Part shown: piece by piece, positions 16,914 through 24,551 of the stretch | How the letters are laid out: each line of letters starts with the position of its first letter | Numbering within the stretch: position 1 is the first letter of the stretch | Source of the DNA: Longilinea arvoryzae | GTDB taxonomy: Bacteria; Chloroflexota; Anaerolineae; Anaerolineales; Anaerolineaceae | Length of the DNA stretch: 64,000 nucleotides | Direction: 5' to 3' | Assembly: GCF_001050235.1 (NCBI RefSeq) | Contig: NZ_DF967972.1 | Coordinates: forward strand, 1,130,475 to 1,194,474 | The notes under the pieces: generated by a model | What the model saw: only the letters and a program-made list of their open reading frames with translations | What the model was told of the DNA's origin: nothing | Databases searched by the model: none | Translations under genes and position numbers: made by a program

Positions 16914-17380
16914 TCTGAAAGCGATTATTCGACCTGAAAATTGTGCTCTTCACCAGTCAGCCAGATCAGGCAAGGATTCCTAAAACAGGCCAGAAACTTA
17001 CTCTCGCAACTTCGAAAGTAGCCCTAAAAGCTGCTCAAGATCGGCGCTGTGCTTCGGATTGCTGAAACGCTCAAGCAACATGACCAAAAGATTTCGATCT
17101 GAGATTTATCCGATTTTCCAGGCACTTGAATGAGCATCTGGTCGACGCCACCCCAACGGAGCCCGGAGGGACTGATCGGTTTAGGCTCCTGCTTTTTCAT
17201 TCTTGTGAGGGCTTCTTCTCGTCCATTTTCCCTGGTAGCCTCGCGTTTGGGTCTGACAGCCGATCTGTGAGGCTTCTCGCGATGCCCGGTCTTCGAAGTG
17301 CGCATTGCTTCCATGTGCTTGGGGCAGTCGATTGATCGAGCGTTGCTTTTATTCGATGGCCAGGGGCAAAACTAACCGGG
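16914..17380 (-). pseudogene. Broken paralogue of the HTH protein at 18420-18971
   Basis: On the minus strand, the segment near 17314-17100 encodes EAMRTSKTGHRE, a basic stretch and a LRWGGVDQMLIQVPGKSDKSQ-like part, matching the EAVSAYKSGHRE and GIGLDDVVQALTQILGKSNKPQ parts of the intact gene. After a frameshift, 17081-17000 encodes LLERFSNPKHSADLEQLLGLL against LLEQFTGQKRSVGPDQLNALL. DNA similarity continues to about 16914. No intact frame joins these pieces, so the gene is dead. Ends are approximate. Confidence 0.7.
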
Positions 17381-17485
17381 CGGCGAGTTCGAAAACTCGC
17401 CCGTGGCGGATGGTGAAAGCGCTGCGCCTGTAATAGGATCATATTGCTGTGGCGCGGGCGTTTCACACCCGAAAGGAGATTTAAA

Positions 17486-17689
17486 ATGGATTCGATTAGA
17501 CAACCCGATTGGTTGCTTATGGCTAGTTCGGAAGATCATCGACGTGAACTGTTACGGATTGCCGAGGAGGAACGTCTGGCGCGGTTATGCCAGCCGGCGA
17601 CCTTGTTCGACCGCATGGTCGCCTGGTTGAACGGGCACCAGCTCGAAGAGACTCCCCGCCCCGTCAAATCGATTGTTTCACGCCAATAA
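17486..17689 (+). CDS. Small hypothetical protein
   Basis: 67 residues, not recognised. The ribosome site AAAGGAG at 17471-17477 is strong with a spacing of eight, and an intrinsic terminator follows 19 nt after the stop, so this is a complete small transcription unit. The product is acidic-to-neutral and helical-looking (SEDHRRELLRIAEEERLARL), without signal or membrane segment. It sits between the two halves of the local duplication and reads against the surrounding genes. Confidence 0.7.
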   Translation: MDSIRQPDWLLMASSEDHRRELLRIAEEERLARLCQPATLFDRMVAWLNGHQLEETPRPVKSIVSRQ

Positions 17690-17707
17690 CAATTGATCAT
17701 ATCCCCT

Positions 17708-17750
17708 GGCCCGCGCCGGTCCCTGTCCCGGTTGCGGGCCCTTTTTATTA
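17708..17750 (+). terminator. Intrinsic terminator after the 67-residue ORF
   Basis: GGCCCGC at 17708-17714 pairs with GCGGGCC at 17734-17740, followed by a five-T run; the long loop can fold further. Confidence 0.75.
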
Positions 17751-17771
17751 TTTTTCCCCGGCGTTCGGATC

Positions 17772-18107
17772 CTATCGATATAAATCCCCATCTGATGTGG
17801 TCACCACCGGCGTCGATCGACTGAAGAAGGTCAGCTCCCTGGCAGGCCAATCCTTTGGGAAGCAGAACGAGAACAGGAAATCGACATCCTCCTGAAAGAG
17901 CGCCAGAATTTTGCCTTCCCGATAACCCTGGTCATCCGCCGAGTCACCGGCGCCGAACGGGGTTTCCGATCTGGCTTTGAGCGCATCACAGGTAAATCCG
18001 GGGAATTCATACGGATATTTACCCGTATAGAGCAGGATGAGAGCCGCCTGGTTCGAGATCAGGCGACTCTCGCCCGGCAGCCGGGTAATTTCACGGATCA
18101 ATTCCAA
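17772..18107 (-). pseudogene. C-terminal fragment of a second GT39-like gene
   Basis: 111 codons from LELIREITRLPGESRLISNQ to TTSDGDLYR match the last 120 residues of the GT39-like protein at 15031 nearly residue for residue, ending at a stop where the intact protein continues with YDLN. All the membrane helices are missing. Upstream bases to about 18230 may contain further decayed pieces in another frame. This is a remnant, not a gene. Confidence 0.85.
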
Positions 18108-18419
18108 GAATCGCGTCACCCGGGAAGTTGATCCATTTGACCGGCAACCAGTACACCAGTGGCGCGCAGCCAATTGCGGCTCTTCCCCCTGGGGGCCATT
18201 GGTATGCGGTAATTCAGGGCAACGCCGGCGAGTACTTCCATCACTCAGAATGCAATTAATTCGACCAACCTTCGATTTTTCTTTGCTTTCATGTTCAGAC
18301 CACATTCCTTCCACCGGAAGAGGGAAAGCTTCTTTCGGGCGATAGCGATGATCGTTCGTAGAGCCGGAGGATCCAGCCTTTGTCACCAACCCGGTGGATA
18401 TTATGGAGACTGAAAGCAG
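18108..18419. other. Decayed intergenic sequence in the duplicated region
   Basis: No gene is supported. The stretch lies between the GT fragment and the intact HTH gene and probably contains the eroded 5' part of the second GT copy. Confidence 0.4.
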
Positions 18420-18971
18420 TTATTCAGACCGCGGCTTGAGATTTTCCGGCAGGCCGGCCAGATCAGGCGCCGATAACGACTTGAGCACTTCCTGCAGCAG
18501 GTCGGGATCCTGCTCACCCAGGTTCGCCAGCAGCGCATTGAGCTGATCGGGTCCAACGCTGCGCTTTTGACCGGTGAATTGCTCAAGCAGCGTGGTCAAC
18601 AGGCTGCCGCTCTGAGGCTTGTTCGATTTGCCGAGGATTTGCGTGAGGGCCTGGACGACGTCATCCAGACCAATGCCAGAAGATTGGCTCGCCTTGCGCT
18701 TCCGGGTTTCCTTCTTCTTTTTGGCAGGGCGTTTCTTTTCGTCTTTTTTCGTGGTCTCGCGATGGGGCCGGGAGGTCGTTTTGCGTGGCTTCCTGGATGG
18801 TTCGCGGTGGCCGGATTTATAGGCGCTGACCGCCTCGGCCGGGATGAGCCAGGCGCGGCTGGGCGATTGGAACGCGCCTTCCAGTTCCCCTTTTTGAATC
18901 AGGGAGCGTACGGCGGCGGGGCTGATATCAAGCTTTTCGGCGGCTTCTTTTACGCTCAGATAATCGGGCAT
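18420..18971 (-). CDS. MerR/excisionase-type HTH protein with Lys-rich linker
   Basis: 183 residues. The N-terminal 55 residues (LSVKEAAEKLDISPAAVRSL, then a wing ending near AWLIPAEAV) are an excisionase-like helix-turn-helix. A highly basic linker follows (about 55-100, many KKxxRK). The C-terminal 80 residues are helical and Leu-rich with Gln/Asp and have no family I recognise. AAGGAG precedes the ATG. A decayed paralogue lies at 16914-17380. It probably binds DNA; its targets are unknown, though an intact copy upstream of a GT39 gene was probably the ancestral arrangement. Confidence 0.75.
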   Translation of the reverse strand: MPDYLSVKEAAEKLDISPAAVRSLIQKGELEGAFQSPSRAWLIPAEAVSAYKSGHREPSRKPRKTTSRPHRETTKKDEKKRPAKKKKETRKRKASQSSGIGLDDVVQALTQILGKSNKPQSGSLLTTLLEQFTGQKRSVGPDQLNALLANLGEQDPDLLQEVLKSLSAPDLAGLPENLKPRSE

Positions 18972-19093
18972 GGAGAATCTCCTTGAGTTGGTTGAATTGT
19001 AGCTTTTTTTTGAAAGAAGGAGGCTGACATCCCGGAGAATGATAAAACAAAGGCGGGGAAATGGAAAAATTGGTAAACACAGATGAATGGGAA

Positions 19094-19127
19094 ATAAAAA
19101 TCACCTCCCCGTTTTCGGGGAGGTGAT
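19094..19127 (-). terminator. Intrinsic terminator of the DUF2807 gene
   Basis: A perfect 12-bp stem (19100-19111 with 19116-19127, loop of four) is followed, on the minus strand, by a T-run at 19099-19095. Confidence 0.85.
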
Positions 19128-19144
19128 CTGCCATACGGCGGTAA

Positions 19145-20005
19145 TTATCGGGTGCCCAGGTTCTCGATCGAACCCATGCCGGTAACATTCTGGGTGATTT
19201 TCGGCGAGCCGTAATACTCCAGCCTGCCGCTGCCGCTGATCGTGGCGTCCAGCCTGTCCACGACCGTTAACTTCACGTTGCCCATACCGGAAATGCTGAC
19301 GGTGGCGTCCTTCACGGACAAGTCCGCGGCTTGGACATCACCTGAACCTTTGATCGCCAGCGCCAGTGAATTGGCCTGGCCGGAGAGTTCGATCGACCCC
19401 ATCCCTTCCAGGGAGATGTTCGCATCCTCGAATTGAAGGCCGGTTACGGTCAGGTCGCCCGAGCCTTTCAACACCAGAGTCAGCGATTTTACCTGGCCGG
19501 TGACCTCGGCCGAGCCCATCCCATTTTGGGATAAGCTCAGGTCCTGCGCCTGAAGGTTCTTCAGCGTCAGGTCGCCCGAGCCGGAGAGGTCCATGTCCAG
19601 CGAATTCGTCGCCAACCCGTCGATATCGATGTCGCCCATGCCGGCCATTTCCAGCCGGGTGAGGTCCTTGACAACCAGGATGTAATGAATGCCCTGTTTC
19701 GATTGGATGGAAGCGTTGGGTTGAATGTCCAACACCAGTTGGCCACCGCTGACATTCGCCTGAAGGAGGGGAAGGATGTTATCTTCTGCTTCGATGGTCA
19801 ACGATTCGGTATCGCCCTGGCGGATGCTCAGACTGCCGATGCTGTTCATCTTCACCACGTTGAATCCGCTGACCGGGATGTCCTGTGTGACGACATTTCC
19901 AGAGCCGATGATCGATCTGGGATTGTTGATATCGATCGAAACGCCGCAGGCCGATAGGATCAGCGCGGCTGTCAGGAGGACGATTAAGAAAATTGATTTC
20001 TTCAT
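19145..20005 (-). CDS. DUF2807 (GIN-domain) lipoprotein
   Basis: 286 residues. A lipoprotein signal ends in the lipobox LSAC (Cys near residue 19). The rest is a right-handed beta-solenoid of the DUF2807/'auto-transporter adhesin head GIN' type: alternating LSGSGDL and LxGMGSxE turns recur about every 20 residues. Start ATG 20005 gives a proper signal peptide; the longer frame adds a second hydrophobic stretch without a ribosome site. It is anchored outside the cell membrane; the function of the family is not settled. Single-gene unit with its own terminator. Confidence 0.85.
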   Translation of the reverse strand: MKKSIFLIVLLTAALILSACGVSIDINNPRSIIGSGNVVTQDIPVSGFNVVKMNSIGSLSIRQGDTESLTIEAEDNILPLLQANVSGGQLVLDIQPNASIQSKQGIHYILVVKDLTRLEMAGMGDIDIDGLATNSLDMDLSGSGDLTLKNLQAQDLSLSQNGMGSAEVTGQVKSLTLVLKGSGDLTVTGLQFEDANISLEGMGSIELSGQANSLALAIKGSGDVQAADLSVKDATVSISGMGNVKLTVVDRLDATISGSGRLEYYGSPKITQNVTGMGSIENLGTR

Positions 20006-20133
20006 TACTGTAAACACTCCAGGAGGAATTGATCTTACCAATTGATATACGATCCAGATCGAAATTGGTTGCAAGGAACCACCGGAGGCTCAAAACGGGG
20101 CTTTCGGAATCCCAGGACTCGACTCAATGACGG

Positions 20134-20139
20134 TATAAT
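20134..20139 (+). promoter_or_regulatory. -10 box of the purA promoter
   Basis: A perfect TATAAT lies 38 nt before the purA start; no convincing -35 hexamer at the usual distance. Confidence 0.5.
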
Positions 20140-20177
20140 GAGCACGCAGGATCGAAATTCTTATCGGGAGAAATCAC

Positions 20178-21485
20178 ATGCCCCTGGATATTGTCGTAGG
20201 CACGCAGTGGGGAGATGAAGGCAAAGGCCGTATCGTCGATTTACTGGCTGCAAAGGCCGATATCGTAGCCCGTTTCAACGGCGGTGATAACGCCGGACAT
20301 ACCGTGACGGTTTACACCGAAGGCGTCGGAAATCAGACCTTCAAATTACACCTGATCCCATCGGGGGTGGTGCACGCGCACACGTTGGGTGTGATGGGCA
20401 GCGGCATGGTGGTCAACCCGGCCACCTTTTTCGCCGAACAGGAAACGCTGCGCGCCGCGGGGGTGAAGATCGGCCCGGAGCGGCTGCAAATTTCGTTTGC
20501 CGCGCATTTGATCACCCCGGCGCACCGCGCGCTGGACCGGGCATTGGAACAGGCGCGCGGCAGCGGTCAGATCGGCACCACCGGGCGCGGAATCGGGCCG
20601 GCTTATACCGACCGGGCCGCCCGGCGCGGCCTGCGCCTGCAGGACGTGCTCGACCGGGCCGGTTTTCATGAGAAGATGCTGGCCCACATTGCCGCCTCCA
20701 ACCAGCAGTTGATCCTGCTGCACGCCGAGCCGCTGGATCCGGAGACGGTGGCCAAAGAATACGATGAGTATGCCGTACGGCTGCAACCGTACGTTTCGGA
20801 TACCGGTTTGCAGGTCTGGCAGGCGCTCAAACGCGGCGAGGCCGTGCTGGCCGAGGGCGCTCAGGGCACGCTGCTGGATATCGACGCCGGCACGTACCCT
20901 TACGTCACCAGCTCCAACCCGACCGCCGCCGGCGCGCTGCTGGGTCTGGGGCTCGGTGCTGCGCCCATCCGGCGCGTCATCGGCGTGACCAAAGCCTTCC
21001 AGACCCGGGTCGGTTCGGGGCCTTTCCCGACCGAGGTGCAGGGCGACGCCGCCATCCGGCTGCGCGGCACCGGCGCCAACCCGTGGGATGAATTCGGCAC
21101 CACCACCGGCCGCCCGCGCCGCGTGGGTTGGCTGGATGGGGTGCTGCTGCGCTACGCCGTGCGCCTGAACGGCCTGACGGACATCATGATGACCAAGCTG
21201 GACGTGCTCAGCGGGCTGCCGACCATTCGCATCTGCACGGCCTACCGGGCCGGCGGGCGTGAATACGAACAGCTCCCGCTGGGACCGGCCGACCTATCGC
21301 CCTTCGAGCCCATCTATGAAGAGCTGCCCGGCTGGCAGGCTGACCTGCAAGCGGTGCGCCGCTGGGCCGACCTGCCCCGCGAAGCCCAGGCTTACGTCCG
21401 GCGCGTGGAACGAATCGCCGGCGCGCCGGTGTGCCAGGTTTCAGTGGGTCCCGAACGCGACCAGGTTGTGGACGTCGTGAAGTGA
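20178..21485 (+). CDS. purA: Adenylosuccinate synthetase
   Basis: 435 residues, the usual length. The N-terminal GTQWGDEGKGRIVDLLA is the P-loop-like GTP site with the catalytic Asp13-type residue; FNGGDNAGHT, GTTGRGIGPAY, EGAQGTLLDIDAGTYPYVTSSN and the FGTTTGRPRRVGW region are all present. It makes adenylosuccinate from IMP and Asp in AMP synthesis, in the cytoplasm. GGGAGAAATC supplies a ribosome site for ATG 20178. No other pur gene is adjacent; instead a lipoprotein gene starts within its stop codon. Confidence 0.98.
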   Translation: MPLDIVVGTQWGDEGKGRIVDLLAAKADIVARFNGGDNAGHTVTVYTEGVGNQTFKLHLIPSGVVHAHTLGVMGSGMVVNPATFFAEQETLRAAGVKIGPERLQISFAAHLITPAHRALDRALEQARGSGQIGTTGRGIGPAYTDRAARRGLRLQDVLDRAGFHEKMLAHIAASNQQLILLHAEPLDPETVAKEYDEYAVRLQPYVSDTGLQVWQALKRGEAVLAEGAQGTLLDIDAGTYPYVTSSNPTAAGALLGLGLGAAPIRRVIGVTKAFQTRVGSGPFPTEVQGDAAIRLRGTGANPWDEFGTTTGRPRRVGWLDGVLLRYAVRLNGLTDIMMTKLDVLSGLPTIRICTAYRAGGREYEQLPLGPADLSPFEPIYEELPGWQADLQAVRRWADLPREAQAYVRRVERIAGAPVCQVSVGPERDQVVDVVK

Positions 21486-22306
21486 AGAAACACGCGTGGC
21501 GGATTGGGTTGTGCCTGGGGCTGCTGCTGACGCTCAGCGGCTGCGCCGAACTGCTGGGCACCGCTCAACCCCTGCCGACTGAGACTCCAACCGTCACCCC
21601 GCAACCCAGCGCCACCATCCAGTGGTTCCCCGACACACCCACACCGACGCCTGTGCCGCCGTTGGAACTGCTTCCGACGCCGGCCATGCGCCCCGGGGTG
21701 GGTGAGCTGCTGCTGGAGGATGATTTTTCGAGCGCCAGCGACTGGCCGACCCAGAAGACGGACAGCGGGACGGTGGGGCTGGGCGCCAACCAGTTGAGCA
21801 TCGTCATCAGCCAACCCGGCGTGACGCTTTCAAGTTTGCGGAAAACGCCCGACTTCGGCGATTTTTATCTGGAAGTAACGGTCAACCCGTCGATGTGCAA
21901 GACGGACGACCGTTTTGGGGTGCTGCTGCGCGCGCAGAGCGAGGGTGACTATTACCGCCTGATCTCCGACTGCGCCGGCAACCTGCGCCTGGAACGCGTG
22001 TTGGGCGGCTCGGCCACCGTGGTCCAGAACTGGACCGCCACCATTCTGGTGCGCCCGCCGCTGTCGTTCAAACTGGGCGTGTGGGTTTACAAGAAAGAGA
22101 TGCGCGTTTTCGTCGAGGATTCCTTTCAATTCTCGGCCTCCGACCCGATGCTGACCGGCGGGCGGGTGGGTTTCTACGCGCGCGCAGCCAACCAGGAATC
22201 GCTTTCGGTCAGCTTCGCGGATTTGAAAGTTTACGCGCTGGAGTCCGGCAATATTCCGCCCACGCCGACGATCACGCCCACGGTGACGAGAACGCCACGG
22301 AAGTAA
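21482..22306 (+). CDS. Lipoprotein with concanavalin-like (DUF1080/LamG-type) domain
   Basis: 274 residues from GTG 21482, which overlaps the purA stop by four bases (GTGA). The signal peptide ends in LSGC; a TPTPTP-rich linker follows, then a beta-sandwich domain (about 75-255) with FGDFYLEVTV, RFGVLLRAQ and GRVGFYAR strands typical of laminin-G/3-keto-disaccharide-hydrolase-like folds, and a PTPTITPT tail. It is an outer lipoprotein that may bind polysaccharide. Coupling to purA is odd and probably just operon crowding. The longer frame starting earlier lies inside purA and is not credible. Confidence 0.8.
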   Translation: MKKHAWRIGLCLGLLLTLSGCAELLGTAQPLPTETPTVTPQPSATIQWFPDTPTPTPVPPLELLPTPAMRPGVGELLLEDDFSSASDWPTQKTDSGTVGLGANQLSIVISQPGVTLSSLRKTPDFGDFYLEVTVNPSMCKTDDRFGVLLRAQSEGDYYRLISDCAGNLRLERVLGGSATVVQNWTATILVRPPLSFKLGVWVYKKEMRVFVEDSFQFSASDPMLTGGRVGFYARAANQESLSVSFADLKVYALESGNIPPTPTITPTVTRTPRK

Positions 22307-22354
22307 GACAATCAGGATCTTACGGGGGCGTGAGGACTTTCGTTTCGGGAAATC

Positions 22355-22439
22355 ATTTCATTCTGAATGAAATGTAATACCATAATCATTTCATTGACAA
22401 TGAAATGATTATGCTGTATGATTTCATTATGAATAAAAT
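22355..22439. repeat. Three phased 19-bp palindromic repeats over the ATPase promoter
   Basis: Copies of ATTTCATT-N3-AATGAAAT lie at 22355-22373, 22388-22406 and (two changes) 22421-22439. Their centres are 22364, 22397 and 22430, exactly 33 bp apart. The second copy sits in a perfect 33-bp palindrome (22381-22413) and covers the -35 box; the third covers the start codon. This is an operator or iteron array. Confidence 0.85.
22394..22422 (+). promoter_or_regulatory. Consensus promoter of the AAA ATPase gene, leaderless
   Basis: TTGACA at 22394-22399 and TATGAT at 22417-22422 are 17 nt apart. Six bases separate the -10 box from ATG 22429, so the message would begin at the start codon. The -35 lies in the centre of a perfect palindrome. 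Confidence 0.85.
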
Positions 22440-23715
22440 GGTCTGGAAGGCGCGTTGGACGGGTGAGCAAATTCGGGCCATGCTGCTGGAGCAAATGGAG
22501 GCGTTCTGGCGGCGCGACACCGGTATCGAACGCGAGCGATTGGCAGATGTGGAACGCGCCGCGGCGCTCCCGCACGCGGTGATCGTCTCAGGTTTGCGAC
22601 GGGTGGGTAAGTCGACCCTGCTGGCGCAAATGGCTCATCGATTGGGCCAAGAATCCTTCTATTACCTCAATTTCGAAGACGAGCGTTTACTCGGGTTTGC
22701 GGCGCAGGATGCCAACGACCTTTATCAAACGCTGGTGGAAATCTTTGGCGAGCGCAAGATCTTCTTTCTCGATGAGGTTCAGAATGTGGCGGATTGGGAA
22801 CGTTTCGTGCGCCGCTTCATGGATCTGGGGTTTAAATTCTACATTACCGGCTCGAACGCTTCTTTGTTGAGCCGTGATCTGGGCACACGCCTGACGGGAC
22901 GTTACGTACCGATCGAGTTGTTGCCTTTTTCTTTTCGCGAATTTCTGGTTTTTAAAAATATAAAGATACCCGATGGGCAACCTCTCACGACGACCGGGAG
23001 TGCATTACTGAATGCTTCGTTGAATGAATACCAGCGATCGGGGGGTATCCCGGAAGCGCTTAAGTATCCTGAATTATCCATTCTTCGCACGTTGTATGAT
23101 GATGTGCTGTATCGCGACATTGCTGCCCGCTATCGGTTGGAAGGCGTACAAACCCTGCGCGAACTGGCCTATTTACTGATGAGCAACCCGGCCGGCCAGG
23201 TCAATTACAACAAGCTGAAGGCGCAGTTTCAATTGGGGAGCGTCAATACCATCCGCAGTTATATCGAATCCATGGAAAACAGTTGGCTATTGTTCTCCAT
23301 ACGGAGATTCGATTTTTCACTTAAACGTCAGCAAATCGCACCCAAAAAGGTCTATTGCATCGATACCGGCCTGGTCAACGCAGTCGGCTTCCGGTTTTCT
23401 CCCAACAGCGGAAAATTACTGGAAAACCTGGTTTTTCTAGCGCTGCGCCGGAGAACCAGGGATATATTCTATTACATCACCCCGGGTGGGTATGAAGTCG
23501 ATTTTTATCTCCCTGAGACAGGCCAATTCATTCAGGTGGCCCAGGATTTATCCAGCCCGGTTACACGCGAGCGTGAAACCCGCGCCCTGGAGGATGCCGC
23601 AGGCGCAATGAAAATGGAACGCATGTTGATCCTATCGGATCGGAATGAAGATGAGTTCAGGATCGGGGATCTGCCTGTACAAGTGCGATCAACGGCGGAG
23701 TGGCTTCTCGAATAA
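22429..23715 (+). CDS. AAA-family ATPase with C-terminal DUF4143
   Basis: 428 residues. Walker A is GLRRVGKSTLL (about 58-68), Walker B is KIFFLDEVQNV (about 110-120), and GSNAS follows as sensor 1, all typical of the AAA_14 group. The C-terminal DUF4143 (about 215-390) has GGIPEAL, a winged-helix-like part and a nuclease-like KVYCIDTGLVNA/EVDFYL section. The function of the family is not known; some members lie in mobile or toxin-antitoxin-like settings. It starts at ATG 22429, at the predicted transcription start. Single-gene unit under a repeat array, ended by a bidirectional terminator. Confidence 0.88.
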   Translation: MNKMVWKARWTGEQIRAMLLEQMEAFWRRDTGIERERLADVERAAALPHAVIVSGLRRVGKSTLLAQMAHRLGQESFYYLNFEDERLLGFAAQDANDLYQTLVEIFGERKIFFLDEVQNVADWERFVRRFMDLGFKFYITGSNASLLSRDLGTRLTGRYVPIELLPFSFREFLVFKNIKIPDGQPLTTTGSALLNASLNEYQRSGGIPEALKYPELSILRTLYDDVLYRDIAARYRLEGVQTLRELAYLLMSNPAGQVNYNKLKAQFQLGSVNTIRSYIESMENSWLLFSIRRFDFSLKRQQIAPKKVYCIDTGLVNAVGFRFSPNSGKLLENLVFLALRRRTRDIFYYITPGGYEVDFYLPETGQFIQVAQDLSSPVTRERETRALEDAAGAMKMERMLILSDRNEDEFRIGDLPVQVRSTAEWLLE

Positions 23716-23732
23716 TTGGATCGGACCAAAAT

Positions 23733-23768
23733 AAAAAAACACGAGGATCATCATCGTGTTTTTTTATA
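23733..23768. terminator. Bidirectional terminator between ATPase and HIT genes
   Basis: ACACG and CGTGT form a hairpin flanked by a seven-A run on the left and a seven-T run on the right, so it can end both convergent transcripts. Confidence 0.8.
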
Positions 23769-23777
23769 CTTTACATT

Positions 23778-24236
23778 CTATTCTAGTGCGCTTCTCAGGT
23801 CTTCGCACAGGTCTTCGATCTCTTCGATCCCGCCGCGTGGCGCGCCCGGCCAATCGTCCACATTCAATCCCCAGAATTCGCGCGGCGTATCCGGGTAGCG
23901 CGGGATGATGAACATGTGCAGGTGGTCGATGCTGTGCCCCAGTACGAAGGTGTAGACATGCTCGGCGCGGCACACTTTCTTTAGCGCGCGCGCGATTCGC
24001 GCCGCGGCGCGCCCCATGGCTTCACCTTCGGCGTCGGACAGATCGATCCAGTTGGCGACGTGGCGCTTGGGTTCGAGCAGCAGCATGCCCAGATAGGCCG
24101 TATCCTTGCCGTCCGGGATGAAGGCGTGCCCGGCAAAGACCCATTCGTCTTCGTAAACCGCCCCACCCGGAGAATCGATTTCGCCGTTGTGTTTGCGGCA
24201 GATGAAACAAGTTTGCGGCTCGGTTATCTGGCCCAT
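23778..24236 (-). CDS. HIT-family (histidine triad) protein with altered triad
   Basis: 152 residues. The N-terminal CFICRKH is the family's Cys pair with nearby His; GHSIDHLHMFIIPR is the HIT motif. The usual HxHxH reads H-L-H-M-F, so the third His is replaced by Phe while the nucleophilic middle His is kept. Members hydrolyse or transfer nucleotidyl groups. It ends the NDH-2 operon, 18 nt after the DUF493 gene. Activity may be altered by the changed motif. Confidence 0.85.
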   Translation of the reverse strand: MGQITEPQTCFICRKHNGEIDSPGGAVYEDEWVFAGHAFIPDGKDTAYLGMLLLEPKRHVANWIDLSDAEGEAMGRAAARIARALKKVCRAEHVYTFVLGHSIDHLHMFIIPRYPDTPREFWGLNVDDWPGAPRGGIEEIEDLCEDLRSALE

Positions 24237-24254
24237 GGCTTCCTCCCGCGTTCT

Positions 24255-24524
24255 CTAAATCAAATACAGGACCCGTTCGTGGGCTTTCAACTCGGCATAA
24301 ATGGCGTCGAGGTGCTCGCGGCTTTGGGCTGTGAAGGTAATGGTCACCGATAAATAACGCCCGCCGCTGCTCAGCCGCTTTTGCAAACTGCTGGCGTCCA
24401 GATCGGGTACGTGGCGGCGCATCATCTCGAGCAGGATGTCGGCAAAATCATCCGCGTAATGACCGATGGCTTTGATCGGGTACTGGCAGGGAAACTTCAA
24501 CGGGGATTCATTTTCGTCTTCCAA
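24255..24524 (-). CDS. DUF493 (YbeD-like) protein
   Basis: 89 residues, a usual length for the family. The ferredoxin-like alpha/beta pattern is visible: FPCQYPIKAIG strand, a helix with FADILLEMMRRHVP, KRLSSGGRYLSVTITF strands and LDAIYAELKAHERVLYLI at the end, which is the DUF493 signature. Family members are small ACT-like proteins thought to be regulatory. It lies between NDH-2 (27 nt) and the HIT gene (18 nt) in one operon. Confidence 0.85.
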   Translation of the reverse strand: MEDENESPLKFPCQYPIKAIGHYADDFADILLEMMRRHVPDLDASSLQKRLSSGGRYLSVTITFTAQSREHLDAIYAELKAHERVLYLI

Positions 24525-24551
24525 ATTCAGCTCTCCATCTTCCCTGTTATT

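Noticed and set aside
22355..22439. CRISPR-like array
   Set aside because: Three 19-bp palindromes with 14-bp gaps are too short and overlap a promoter; no cas gene is present. They fit operators or iterons.
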